In this document: piece after piece, positions 6,848-15,577 of the stretch | Layout: each line of letters starts with the position of its first letter | Numbering within the stretch: position 1 is the stretch's first letter | Assembly (NCBI GenBank): GCA_015061185.1 | Contig: SUWZ01000003.1 | Location: 1-64,000, forward strand | Source of the DNA: Bacteroidales bacterium | Lineage (GTDB): Bacteria > Bacteroidota > Bacteroidia > Bacteroidales > Paludibacteraceae | Direction of reading: 5' to 3' | DNA: 64,000 nucleotides | The notes under the pieces: model-generated | What the model saw: the letters and a program-made list of their open reading frames with translations, nothing else | Databases searched by the model: none | Told to the model about the DNA's origin: nothing | Position numbers and translations under genes: made by a program

Positions 6848-8149
6848 ATGATTTGGAATGAGACCGTAGAGTGTATGGATCGCGAAGAGATGAAAAAACT
6901 TCAGAGTCTTCGTTTGAAAAGAGTTGTAGAAAGAGTTTATCACAACTGTGAGCCGTACAGAAAAAGAATGCAAGAAGCAGGAGTTACTCCTGAAGACATT
7001 AACAGTATTGATGATATTGTGAAGTTGCCTTTTTCATCGAAAAAGGATTTGAGAGATTATTATCCATTTGGGTTGTTATCTTCTCCGATGTCAGAAATTG
7101 TTCGGATTCATGCATCTTCCGGAACTACAGGAAAACCTATTGTGGTAGGATTGACACGCAATGATTTGTCTGTTTGGAAAGAGGTAGGAGCGAGATGTTT
7201 AACTGCTTTTGGATTGACCAATAAAGATATTGTTCAAGTATCTTATGGCTATGGTTTATTTACAGGTGGATTGGGAGCTCATGATGCAGTTCAAAATATC
7301 GGAGGAACTGTTATTCCTATGTCAAGTGGAAATACGCAAAAACAGATTATGTTGATGCACGATTTAGGGGCTAACGCTTTGGCTTGTACTCCTTCTTACG
7401 CATTGTATTTGGCAGAGGCGATGGAGGCATCGGAATATAATAGAGATGAGTTTAAGTTGCGTGTCGGAGTGTTTGGTGCTGAGCCATGGACAGAGTCTAT
7501 GCGTAAAGAGATTGAACAGAAAATGGGTATCAAAGCCTACGATATTTATGGTTTGACAGAGATAATCGGTCCGGGTGTCGGATATGAGTGTGAATGTCAA
7601 AATGGTACTCACCTTAACGAAGATCATTTTTATCCGGAAATTGTCGATCCTGAAACGGGAGAGCCTGTAGAGCTTGGACAGGTTGGTGAATTGGTATTTA
7701 CGACATTGACAAAGGAGGGTATGCCATTGATTCGCTTCCGTACAAGAGACTTGACCGCTTTGCATTATGAAAAATGTTCTTGCGGTAGAACTTTTGTTCG
7801 TATGGACAAAATCATGGGACGTTGCGATGATATGTTGATTATTCGCGGTGTAAATGTATTCCCTTCTCAGATTGAAGCTGTTATTTGTGAAACAGAGGAG
7901 TTTGAACCTCATTTCTTCATTACTGTAGATCGTATCAATAATACCGATACTTTTGAAGTGCAAGTGGAGGTTAAAGAGGCGTTCTATTCTGACGATATTA
8001 AGAGTATGTTGGAATTGAAAAAGAAAATAGCTCATAAAATTCAAGGAGTTATTGGAATTCAGCCGGATATTAAATTGGTGGAACCTCGTTCTTTGCAGCG
8101 TAGCGAAGGTAAAGCAAAGAGAGTTTTGGATAAAAGAGTTTTAGTTTGA
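6848..8149 (+). CDS. paaK: Phenylacetate-CoA ligase family enzyme
   Basis: A 433-residue adenylate-forming enzyme of the PaaK family, which activates an aryl acid (phenylacetate or related arylacetates) with ATP and CoA. The ATP-binding P-loop SSGTTGKP lies at residues 90-97; YGLTEIIGPGV is the second adenylation motif; GRCDDMLIIRGVNVFPSQIE marks the hinge and C-terminal lid. The Cys cluster GYECEC...CSCGR could bind a metal. The length is full. The stop codon lies 8 bases before the ATG of a tandem ACT-domain gene, and this pairing is common in gut Bacteroidales, where it is linked with aromatic amino-acid fermentation. No indolepyruvate oxidoreductase genes are nearby here. Confidence 0.92.
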   Translation: MIWNETVECMDREEMKKLQSLRLKRVVERVYHNCEPYRKRMQEAGVTPEDINSIDDIVKLPFSSKKDLRDYYPFGLLSSPMSEIVRIHASSGTTGKPIVVGLTRNDLSVWKEVGARCLTAFGLTNKDIVQVSYGYGLFTGGLGAHDAVQNIGGTVIPMSSGNTQKQIMLMHDLGANALACTPSYALYLAEAMEASEYNRDEFKLRVGVFGAEPWTESMRKEIEQKMGIKAYDIYGLTEIIGPGVGYECECQNGTHLNEDHFYPEIVDPETGEPVELGQVGELVFTTLTKEGMPLIRFRTRDLTALHYEKCSCGRTFVRMDKIMGRCDDMLIIRGVNVFPSQIEAVICETEEFEPHFFITVDRINNTDTFEVQVEVKEAFYSDDIKSMLELKKKIAHKIQGVIGIQPDIKLVEPRSLQRSEGKAKRVLDKRVLV

Positions 8150-8157
8150 TAAAAATT

Positions 8158-8601
8158 ATGGATATGGATAAAAACGGAGTAATTAAACAATTGTCTGTTT
8201 TTTTGGAGAACAAGACCGGTCGATTAAATCATGTGGCTGAAATATTGGGTGCAGAAGGTATCAATATGACGGCTTTTAGCGTGGCAGATAATTCTGATTT
8301 CGGTATTTTGAGAGTGATTGTTTCCGATCCTCAAAAAGCATTGACTGTGTTGAAAGAGAATCGTTTTGCTGTATCGTTGACAGACGTGATTTGTTTGCGT
8401 ACATCGAATGAACCGGGAACGTTGTCGAAGGTTTTGAAAATTCTTGAACAAGAACAGATTTATATTGAATATATGTATGCTTTCTCTGAAGGTTCTGAGG
8501 CGAATGTTGTTATTCGTCCTGATAAATTGGATGCTGGTTTGGCTGCTTTGGAGAAAAACAACATTAAAGTCTTGTCCGAAAAAGATGTTTGTCGTTTGTA
8601 G
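8158..8601 (+). CDS. Tandem ACT-domain protein
   Basis: A 147-residue protein of two ACT domains (about residues 5-70 and 75-143) and nothing else. The first has KQLSVFLENKTGRLNHVAEIL, the second SNEPGTLSKVLKILEQ. ACT domains bind amino acids and regulate enzymes. Sitting directly behind paaK, it most likely senses an aromatic amino acid or its derivative for that pathway; this is inference. The ORF track starts at a TTG overlapping the paaK stop; the ATG at 8158 (or a second at 8164) is the better start. A long hairpin after the stop ends the unit. Confidence 0.88.
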   Translation: MDMDKNGVIKQLSVFLENKTGRLNHVAEILGAEGINMTAFSVADNSDFGILRVIVSDPQKALTVLKENRFAVSLTDVICLRTSNEPGTLSKVLKILEQEQIYIEYMYAFSEGSEANVVIRPDKLDAGLAALEKNNIKVLSEKDVCRL

Positions 8602-8641
8602 AATGTAGAGACATCATCAAAATATAAGGAAATCACTATAG

Positions 8642-8683
8642 GTGGGTTCTATAAATTCTGCGAAATGGATTTATAGAACCCAC
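8642..8683. terminator. Long palindrome between convergent genes
   Basis: GTGGGTTCTATAAATTC pairs with GATTTATAGAACCCAC around a short loop, giving a stem of about 16 bp. It lies between the convergent ACT-domain and FAD-dehydrogenase genes and probably serves as a terminator for both. It is also the best-preserved copy of the GTTCTATAAATT palindrome family. Confidence 0.65.
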
Positions 8684-8762
8684 TTTAAGTAAAATACTTT
8701 TCAAAATTATTTGATTTGTAGAACTATTCGATAGTTTTCCTCTTTGTTTTTCAGACTTTTAT

Positions 8763-10346
8763 CTATATGCTTTGTAGGGAGTTTAACTTGGCAAAAATTC
8801 TTTCGGCACATAGTTCTCCATCGACAGCAGAAGAGGTTATGCCTCCTGCATATCCGGCCCCTTCTCCGCAGGGATAAAGACCATTGATTTCTATATGTTG
8901 CAGTGTTTCCGGATTTCGAGGAATGCGAATAGGAGAGGAGGTGCGAGACTCGACACCCACAATGATGGCTTGGTTGGTCAGATAGCCTTTCATTTTTTTG
9001 TCAAATTCTTTAAGTCCTTCTTGCAATCGTTCTCTGATAAAAGGTGGAATCCAACTATGCATTGGCGATGAAATCACTCCGGGTATATAGGAGGTTTGAG
9101 GTAGGTCTTTAGACTCTATTCCATCTACAAAGTCTTTTACACGTTGAGCAGGTGCCACAGCGTTTCCGCCCCCATTAACAAAAGATAGGTGTTCATACTC
9201 TTCTTGAAACTTCAATCCGGCAAGAACGCCATATTTTGCGTAGGAAGTCAAATCTTCAGGACGAATCTCAACCACAAATCCTGAGTTGGCAAATTTTGAA
9301 TTTCGTAGTGATGATGACATCCCATTCACCACGCACTCATTTTCGTAAGTAGAAGCCGGAACAATGAATCCCCCCGGACACATACAAAATGAGTAAACAC
9401 CCCGACCATTTACTTGAGTAACAAGGTTATAACTTGCTGCAGGAAGGCTATTTCCGCAACGGTCATTGCAGTGATATTGAATCTTGTCTATAAGAGATTG
9501 TGGATGCTCTATACGGACCCCCATGGCAAACCCTTTTGCTTCAAGAGCAATTCCTTGATTATCGAGTAGATGGTAAATATCTCTTGCAGAGTGTCCTGTT
9601 GCCAAAATTACGTTGGAGGCATAAAAAAGATCTCCATCTGACGTTTTGACACCCTGTATCTCGTTATTCTCAATTAGTAGTTCGGCGACTTTTGCATTGA
9701 AATGAACCTCTCCTCCATATTTCAGGATGGTTTGGCGCATATTTTTTATGATGGTAGGAAGTTTGTCTGTGCCAATGTGGGGATGGGCTTCAAATAGAAT
9801 TTCATCTTGAGCCCCGTGCTGATGGAAGTTGAGAAGAATACGTTCTCCATTTCCCCTTTTCTTTGAGCGAGTAAATAATTTTCCGTCAGAAAAAGTCCCT
9901 GCACCGCCTTCTCCAAAGCAGTAGTTGGATTCGATATTCAGTCCATTGTTTCTGTTTAATAGAGCAATATCTTTTTTCCGTTCAGAGACCTCTTTCCCTC
10001 GTTCTAATACAATAGGTTTTAGTCCCAATTCGATAAGGCGAAGAGCCGCAAAAAGTCCGGCAGGACCAGCCCCCACGATAATCACTTTCGGAGAGTCTTT
10101 GACATCCTGATAGATGAAAGGGTAGTGAATGGGAGCCATTGGAGTACCATCGGTATATACATTCAAAGTTAAGTTTACCTTGATCTGTTTCCTTGACCTT
10201 GCATCAATTGATTTTTTGACGATTTGAATCTTGTCGATAGCACTTTTTTTGATACCCAATTTCTTTGCAATTTCCCCTTTTAACAGTTCTTTTGACGAGG
10301 ATTGCTCCGGGGTTACAATAATACTAATTTGAGAATGAATAGCCAT
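8763..10346 (-). CDS. FAD-dependent dehydrogenase (COG2509 type)
   Basis: A 527-residue predicted NAD(P)/FAD-dependent dehydrogenase. An N-terminal region of about 85 residues precedes the dinucleotide-binding motif VGAGPAGLFAA (residues 91-101). Further FAD contacts are FGEGGAGTFSDGKL, LATGHSARD and the C-terminal GEGAGYAGGI. The family is widespread and lacks a defined substrate. No signal peptide is seen, so it should be cytoplasmic. It starts 3 bases after the stop of the LytTR response regulator, as third gene of a kinase-regulator-dehydrogenase operon; this link may be mere co-transcription. Confidence 0.88.
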   Translation of the reverse strand: MAIHSQISIIVTPEQSSSKELLKGEIAKKLGIKKSAIDKIQIVKKSIDARSRKQIKVNLTLNVYTDGTPMAPIHYPFIYQDVKDSPKVIIVGAGPAGLFAALRLIELGLKPIVLERGKEVSERKKDIALLNRNNGLNIESNYCFGEGGAGTFSDGKLFTRSKKRGNGERILLNFHQHGAQDEILFEAHPHIGTDKLPTIIKNMRQTILKYGGEVHFNAKVAELLIENNEIQGVKTSDGDLFYASNVILATGHSARDIYHLLDNQGIALEAKGFAMGVRIEHPQSLIDKIQYHCNDRCGNSLPAASYNLVTQVNGRGVYSFCMCPGGFIVPASTYENECVVNGMSSSLRNSKFANSGFVVEIRPEDLTSYAKYGVLAGLKFQEEYEHLSFVNGGGNAVAPAQRVKDFVDGIESKDLPQTSYIPGVISSPMHSWIPPFIRERLQEGLKEFDKKMKGYLTNQAIIVGVESRTSSPIRIPRNPETLQHIEINGLYPCGEGAGYAGGITSSAVDGELCAERIFAKLNSLQSI

Positions 10347-10349
10347 TTT

Positions 10350-11078
10350 TTAGTTGAAAATCGAGTATTTATTCATGAAATTTTGAAAATTCTCTTTATA
10401 GGTGTCGGAGATTGGAATATACGTTTTCCCAAAAACAATTCGATTACGTTCAATTACCTTGATTTTTTGAGGTTGTACAATGTAGGATTTATGTACACGA
10501 ATAAATTGGTCGGAAGGAAGAAGTGCTTCCATAGATTTCATACTCATAAGAGATAGGATAGGGTATTGTTCACCCTCTACATAAATTTTTACATAGTCTT
10601 TTAAACCCTCTATATGAGTAATTTTATCCAATTCAATTTGAATCAGTTTATAATCAGTTTTTACAAAAATACTCTTTTTCTTTCCCTCTGAAGTTTCTTG
10701 AACTTGAGGAGTTCGTATCGCTTTAAACCATTCAAGAGCTTTGTTGGTAGCCGCTAAAAAATCGGCGTAATCAATAGGTTTAAGCAGATAGTCGATAGCA
10801 TTCACTTTAAAACCCTCCAATGCATATTGTTGAAATGCAGTCGTAAAGATTATCTTAGTTTCGTTGCTAACGATTTTGGCAAATTCCAATCCATTTAAAT
10901 CGGGCATTTGAATATCTAAAAAAAGAATTTCTGGAGTCTCTTGTTTTAATGTTTGAAAGGCTTCTATTGCATTATCAAATTTTCCGATTAATTCCAGGTA
11001 GGGAGTCTTTTTTACATAACTTTCTATCAATCCCAGAGCAAGAGGCTCATCATCTATAATCATACATTTTAGTGTCAT
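10350..11078 (-). CDS. LytTR-family response regulator
   Basis: A 242-residue two-component response regulator. The receiver domain occupies residues 1-120, with acidic residues D10-E11 in MIIDDEP, phospho-acceptor D55 in ILFLDIQMPD and the conserved Lys in YLLKPID. The LytTR DNA-binding domain spans about 135-235 (SIFVKTDYKLIQIEL, IRVHKSYIVQ). LytTR proteins bind direct repeats as dimers. The start codon overlaps the end of the kinase gene by four bases (ATGA), so the two are translationally coupled. The targets are unknown. Confidence 0.93.
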   Translation of the reverse strand: MTLKCMIIDDEPLALGLIESYVKKTPYLELIGKFDNAIEAFQTLKQETPEILFLDIQMPDLNGLEFAKIVSNETKIIFTTAFQQYALEGFKVNAIDYLLKPIDYADFLAATNKALEWFKAIRTPQVQETSEGKKKSIFVKTDYKLIQIELDKITHIEGLKDYVKIYVEGEQYPILSLMSMKSMEALLPSDQFIRVHKSYIVQPQKIKVIERNRIVFGKTYIPISDTYKENFQNFMNKYSIFN

Positions 11079-12250
11079 ATTTCATTTTTTATTATAGGGT
11101 TTATAATTAAAGTTGAATAATAAACGTTCTCTTCTACACCGGAGGTAAAAGAATGGTTAGAAGGGTATATTAATTCTAAACGACGTTTTAAATTTTCTAT
11201 ACCTATCCCGGAGCCACTTTTGTCTGAAGTAGTATCTTTAGGGTGATGACTGTTTTTTAATTTACAAACAATTGTTTGATTTTCATCCGTGTAAATATCA
11301 ATATGAATAAATGATTTCAATTGTTTATTTGCAGCAACTCCATGTTTAAACATATTTTCAACCAAAGAGATGAATAACAAAGGGGCAATAATTATATTTT
11401 TATTATTGTCCTGAATATTAACTTCTAATTCTACATTTGATTGGAGACGTAATTTCATTAATTCGATATAATTGGAGGTAAATTCCAATTCTTTACTTAA
11501 AGGAACAAACTCTTTATCGCTTTCGTATAGTACGTAACGGAGCAACTTGCTAAGTTCCATTACCGCTTCTTGTGATTTTTCTTGACTAATAGCGATTAAC
11601 GCATAGATATTGTTAAGCGTATTAAATAGGAAGTGAGGATTGAGTTGACTCTTAAGATTTTTAAGTTCAGCCTCAATTTCGGTTCTTCTTTTTTCTGCCT
11701 CTTTTTCTTTGTTGATATACCAATTGCAAGTGGTTTGTATTGCTATCGCCATTCCCACCATACAAACCAATGAGATGACGTTCCATATAATGTGCCACCA
11801 TAAGAATCTGGATTTTCTTTGGTTATGTTTATGCAAAGATTTCTTATTTTCATGTTTGGCTTTTGAAAGGCTTTTTGTTGAATCAATCCCGAGGGTAGAT
11901 GATGATTCTTGGACATTATTCTCCGGTTGTTGAACATGTTCTATCTTTTTCGCTTTTCGGTGAGGTGAAAAGTTGTTTTCCCAAACATGACCAACTCCGC
12001 AAATAACACCTATGACTATTGCATTAATGATGATAAACTGTTTTAGTTTTTCATTTAGGAGGTAGCGATTTATCAAAAATAGGTAGTTGAGATAAAAAAT
12101 AAAGCATAGTGAAATTGGTGTGTAAAGATACATCATATAGAAAGTTGTGTCGAACTCCTTGTTTTTTGTAAATAAAAAAAGAGGAAGCAAAAAGAGCATC
12201 AACCATGCGAAAATATGTATGAGTATTGTATAATTATTTTTCTTAATCAT
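11075..12250 (-). CDS. LytS-type sensor histidine kinase
   Basis: A 391-residue membrane histidine kinase of the His_kinase (PF06580)/HATPase type. Helices lie at about residues 8-28, 40-60, 70-88 and 150-175; between helices 3 and 4 is a basic, low-complexity segment (KAKKIEHVQQPENN, then KHENKKSLHKHNQRK) of unusual charge. The phospho-acceptor motif is SQLNPHFLFNTLNN, with His206. The ATPase domain follows with SLVENMFKHG and GSGIGIENLKRRL. It phosphorylates the adjacent LytTR regulator. A solo copy of the inverted-repeat family sits in its leader 21 bases upstream. Confidence 0.92.
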   Translation of the reverse strand: MIKKNNYTILIHIFAWLMLFLLPLFLFTKNKEFDTTFYMMYLYTPISLCFIFYLNYLFLINRYLLNEKLKQFIIINAIVIGVICGVGHVWENNFSPHRKAKKIEHVQQPENNVQESSSTLGIDSTKSLSKAKHENKKSLHKHNQRKSRFLWWHIIWNVISLVCMVGMAIAIQTTCNWYINKEKEAEKRRTEIEAELKNLKSQLNPHFLFNTLNNIYALIAISQEKSQEAVMELSKLLRYVLYESDKEFVPLSKELEFTSNYIELMKLRLQSNVELEVNIQDNNKNIIIAPLLFISLVENMFKHGVAANKQLKSFIHIDIYTDENQTIVCKLKNSHHPKDTTSDKSGSGIGIENLKRRLELIYPSNHSFTSGVEENVYYSTLIINPIIKNEI

Positions 12251-12270
12251 TTGATTGAATTTTAAGGTAA

Positions 12271-12304
12271 AAATATGCTCGAAATAAAATTTAAATAACT
12301 TCTT
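12271..12304. repeat. Solo end of the inverted-repeat family
   Basis: AAATATGCTCGAAATAAAATTTAAATAACTTCTTA is the inverse of the left end of element copy A. No partner end is seen nearby. It lies immediately upstream of the histidine kinase start, inside its probable leader or promoter. Confidence 0.65.
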
Positions 12305-12344
12305 AGAAGCAAATGTAATAATAAGATATGATATTTTTGCTGTT

Positions 12345-13364
12345 TTACTCTCTTTTTTCGATTTTTAAGTCAATGAATACCGGCAAATGGTCGCTGAATC
12401 CATAGGCAAAGAAGGTTCCTAAAAAAGCTCTTTTGGGCATTTCTCCTGTAGAACTTTCTTTAAAGAGAAACTTTTCGCGGCATATAGTTAGTCCGTTTGG
12501 TAAAACTTTGCTTTTTGAAGAATCTTTCAAGAGAGAGCCTGAAACAATAATTTGATCAAGCATTCCCCATTCTCCTCCAAATTTGTGGCTACCTGTTTTA
12601 CCTTTTTCGTTCAAAGGAATGGCTAAGTTGTAGAGTCGGTTGAATTCTATAGAATCGTTTGGAGAGTGAGCTTGTAAAACTATATGCAAACTTTCATCAT
12701 CGGGATAGTCATTAAAATCGCCCATGATAACGATTTTGCTAAAAGGAGATGTGTTGAATAGAGAATCTATGCAAGTTCGTAATGTTTGTGCAGCTTTGTT
12801 TCTTTTGGGTTGGGATTCCAACTCGCCTCCATAACGAGAAGGCCAATGATTGACAAAGACATGCAGTGTATCCCCGTTGGAAATTACTCCGGTTGCATGT
12901 AAAATATCACGAGTTTTAAGTTCTGCTCCTAAGTCAACCTTCAGAAATTGAGTTTGAATCAGTTGAAATTGTTGAGGTTGATAGAGTAGGGCAACATCCA
13001 CACCTCTTCGGTCAGGAGAATCTTTATGGACATATTGGTATCCGCAGATTTTTAGTTGAGTTTGGTGGATTAAATCAGAAACCACTTTTTCATTTTCCAC
13101 TTCGCATAAACCGATGATTCCCGGAAATTCCCATTCTCCGGCAGCAGTAATAGCTTTAGATAGGTTGTTGAGTTTATACCTATATTTCTTCTCTGTCCAT
13201 TGGTGTGCCCCTTCAGGAGTGAACGAGTCGTCGTTTGTTACAGAATCATTTTCACAATCAAAAAGATTCTCCAAATTGTAACTGATGATTCGTAAATTTT
13301 TAGCCATTAAAGGCATGCTAAAAATTAGATGCATTAAGCAAATCAAACAAAATTTTTTTCTCAT
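12345..13364 (-). CDS. Secreted endonuclease/exonuclease/phosphatase family protein
   Basis: A 339-residue protein with a signal peptide (CLICLMHLIFSMPLMAK) and one EEP fold domain. Metal and catalytic motifs are in order: YNLENLFD (Asn), ICEVENE-like GLCEVENEKV (Glu), VFVNHWPSR (His), IMGDFNDYPDD (Asp/Asn) and FSDHLPVFI (Asp-His). Family members hydrolyse phosphodiester bonds in nucleic acids, phosphoinositides or sphingomyelin. The exported form may scavenge phosphate or nucleotides, but the substrate cannot be read from sequence. It lies about 80 bases from the beta-helix lipoprotein gene upstream and could share its transcript. Confidence 0.9.
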   Translation of the reverse strand: MRKKFCLICLMHLIFSMPLMAKNLRIISYNLENLFDCENDSVTNDDSFTPEGAHQWTEKKYRYKLNNLSKAITAAGEWEFPGIIGLCEVENEKVVSDLIHQTQLKICGYQYVHKDSPDRRGVDVALLYQPQQFQLIQTQFLKVDLGAELKTRDILHATGVISNGDTLHVFVNHWPSRYGGELESQPKRNKAAQTLRTCIDSLFNTSPFSKIVIMGDFNDYPDDESLHIVLQAHSPNDSIEFNRLYNLAIPLNEKGKTGSHKFGGEWGMLDQIIVSGSLLKDSSKSKVLPNGLTICREKFLFKESSTGEMPKRAFLGTFFAYGFSDHLPVFIDLKIEKRE

Positions 13365-13441
13365 AATGGTAGATTTTTATTACGTTAAAAATTAAATTCT
13401 AAGCAAGAATATCGGATGCTGATAAAATCTTATCATCTCAT

Positions 13442-14914
13442 CTATTCTGTTGCGGTAGAGTCGGTTGAAATCTTGAATTGGAAAGCACCTAAATCCGGAA
13501 TAGAATCCAAAGACCTACTATTCCCATCTTTGTCTGTTAAACACTCCGGATAATGTGCAAGGATATTTATATCTCCTTGTTTTCTGGCGACATCCTTTTC
13601 ATTCAAATGAAAATCAAACAAACGATTTTCAGAATCAATCAAGACAAAAAGTTCGTCTTCGCTGATATAAGACTCTTTGAAATATTTTTCAGAGATAAAC
13701 TCTTCGTTTATGTTTTCAGCTTTGATTAAGGTGTGATCGAAGAAAAAGTTCAAGGACTCTTTGTCGTCTGAGTAAAGTAGTTGTAATTCCTCTTTCGACG
13801 AGCCATACACGATGCAATTATTAAAAGTTGCCAATGTAATGGGAAGTATAGGTCCATCATAAAATAATACTTTGTCCGAAATCGTCAATGCGTTGTTGTA
13901 TATGCCGGCACCTTTTTGATATCCGGCGATAGTGCAATGATTAAAAAGGTACTCGCCCCCTTGTAGAACAACGCAACCATTTCCGCCATTCGTAAATAGC
14001 GAATTATAGGCATAGATATTGGCATTCGTTGCTTGCAGTGCTTGTTGTTGCATATTGTGGATGTGACAATTCCCTATTATAAGACGCCGTTGAGATGGAA
14101 CTATTTCTGCAGAATCAACGACAAAACCATATTTCCCATTTCTGATGTTGACATTGCTAAATTGATTATCTGTACTTGTCGATTTTATAAAAATCCCCCC
14201 CCATTGATTGGAAAGTTGGTCGTACAGAATATCATCTGCAACAATATCTTTTCTGTCGCCCCGAATAGTGATAGGGTTGGCAAAACTACCTTGGGCTTTT
14301 ATATTTCCTTTTACAACAATGGTTGCATCATGATGCATATAAATATATGTCCCTTCCAATACTTCCAACGTAACCCCTTCTTCAACTGTCAAAGAGTCGT
14401 AAATTAGGTAAGGTTTTGTATTATCCCAAGTCGTATTTTGATTGATAATTAGTTTCTTACACCAGTTAACATCTTGTCCAAAGGCTGACATTACAATCTG
14501 TTGAACATTGTTATTGTATTTAAATTCGATTTTTCCTTCAATCTGTAGTGGTAAATTTTCTCCTGTTTTAGCCGGAAATGCTTGAGCAAAAATAAATAAG
14601 CTATCGCCACTTTTGATTTCTTGATTGTCAAAATACTTTCCACTCATACCATTTACGTTGATTTGAAAGCATTGATATTCAGAAAGTAAAGAGATGGATT
14701 CTATCAAAATATTTTCATCCGTAAAGTTGTAAACTTTGATGATTTGTGTTGGTGTTAAGACTTCTGAAAATATGGTATCGAACGCAATCGTATCGGTAGA
14801 AAATTGCAGTTCATGGGAGTCGCTTATATATTCATCTTTGCACGAAGAAAGTTGTGCGACAATGAATAGAGATACAAGCAGTAAGCCAAAAAATGAAGTC
14901 AATCTGTTTTTCAT
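13442..14914 (-). CDS. Beta-helix lipoprotein
   Basis: A 490-residue predicted lipoprotein. The signal peptide ends in the lipobox AQLSSC and is followed by KDEY. Residues 30-130 form a beta-sandwich-like domain (FDTIFSEVLTPTQIIKVYN). The central part (about 170-350) has repeated short strands typical of right-handed parallel beta-helices (GTYIYMHHDATIVVKGNIKA, NCHIHNMQQQALQATNANIY). The C-terminal LGAFQF is common in such surface proteins. No catalytic residues are evident; binding of polysaccharide is a guess from the fold. The ORF track starts at a TTG eight codons upstream that overlaps the -7 box, so the ATG at 14914 is chosen. Confidence 0.85.
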   Translation of the reverse strand: MKNRLTSFFGLLLVSLFIVAQLSSCKDEYISDSHELQFSTDTIAFDTIFSEVLTPTQIIKVYNFTDENILIESISLLSEYQCFQINVNGMSGKYFDNQEIKSGDSLFIFAQAFPAKTGENLPLQIEGKIEFKYNNNVQQIVMSAFGQDVNWCKKLIINQNTTWDNTKPYLIYDSLTVEEGVTLEVLEGTYIYMHHDATIVVKGNIKAQGSFANPITIRGDRKDIVADDILYDQLSNQWGGIFIKSTSTDNQFSNVNIRNGKYGFVVDSAEIVPSQRRLIIGNCHIHNMQQQALQATNANIYAYNSLFTNGGNGCVVLQGGEYLFNHCTIAGYQKGAGIYNNALTISDKVLFYDGPILPITLATFNNCIVYGSSKEELQLLYSDDKESLNFFFDHTLIKAENINEEFISEKYFKESYISEDELFVLIDSENRLFDFHLNEKDVARKQGDINILAHYPECLTDKDGNSRSLDSIPDLGAFQFKISTDSTATE

Positions 14915-14935
14915 ATCAAAATAATTAACGAGCCC

Positions 14936-14994
14936 CAAAGATATTTATTTTGTACCACTTTCTTTTCTTTTTTCGAGAGAAAGATTTACTTTTG
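14936..14994. promoter_or_regulatory. Divergent promoter pair
   Basis: On the minus strand TATCTTTG (14943-14936) stands 21 bases before the lipoprotein ATG. On the plus strand TACTTTTG (14987-14994) stands 25 bases before the acyltransferase ATG at 15020. Both fit TAnnTTTG. No strong -33 element is seen for either. Confidence 0.55.
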
Positions 14995-15019
14995 TCGAAA
15001 ATTTTTCAGATTATATATT

Positions 15020-15568
15020 ATGCGTAAAAAATTTTGTGCATTTATTTTGAGGATGTTTGGTTGGTCGGCTATATTGAAAGTTGATATTCCTCAGAAGTGT
15101 GTGTTGTGTGTTGCTCCGCATACCAGTAATTGGGATTTGATTTTGGGCGAGTTGATGTATTCTGCGATTGGGGGAGTAGGGAAGGTTAATTTTTTGATAA
15201 AGAAAGAGTGGTTACGTTTCCCATTCAATTTGGTGATTGCTCCGATGGGAGGAGTGGCGGTAGATCGTTCAAAAAAGACTTCGTTAGTAGATCAAATATC
15301 GGCAGAATTTAGCAAGAGAGATTCTCTTAGAGTAGCGATAACTCCGGAGGGAACCCGCAAGGCGAATGCCAATTGGAGACGAGGGTTTTATTATATTGCT
15401 CAGCAAGCCCAAGTTCCTATTTTACTTACCTATTTTGATTATAAGAAGAAGGTGGCAGGGATAGAAAGAATTTTTGAACCTTCTGGTGATGTCGAGAAAG
15501 ATATGAGAGAGATTAAAGAGTATTTTTCTCAGTTTTCCGGGAAGTATCCGGAAAATTTTGCTATCTAA
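15020..15568 (+). CDS. 1-acylglycerol-3-phosphate acyltransferase-like protein
   Basis: A 182-residue member of the PlsC/LPLAT family, which transfers acyl groups to lysophospholipids at the inner membrane. The catalytic HX4D motif is HTSNWD and the acceptor-binding motif is EGTRKANANWRRG. There is a hydrophobic segment near the N-terminus. The protein is shorter than canonical PlsC (about 240), lacking an N-terminal membrane region, and resembles the short acyltransferases common in Bacteroidetes. The nitrilase gene begins 9 bases after its stop, so the two form an operon. The exact acyl acceptor is unknown. Confidence 0.88.
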   Translation: MRKKFCAFILRMFGWSAILKVDIPQKCVLCVAPHTSNWDLILGELMYSAIGGVGKVNFLIKKEWLRFPFNLVIAPMGGVAVDRSKKTSLVDQISAEFSKRDSLRVAITPEGTRKANANWRRGFYYIAQQAQVPILLTYFDYKKKVAGIERIFEPSGDVEKDMREIKEYFSQFSGKYPENFAI

Positions 15569-15577
15569 CAGAGTGAT

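Noticed and set aside
7364-8044. 226-aa minus-strand ORF
   Set aside because: It lies entirely antisense to paaK, whose motifs are intact; the translation has no domain-like pattern.
14033-14407. 124-aa plus-strand ORF
   Set aside because: Antisense shadow of the beta-helix lipoprotein.
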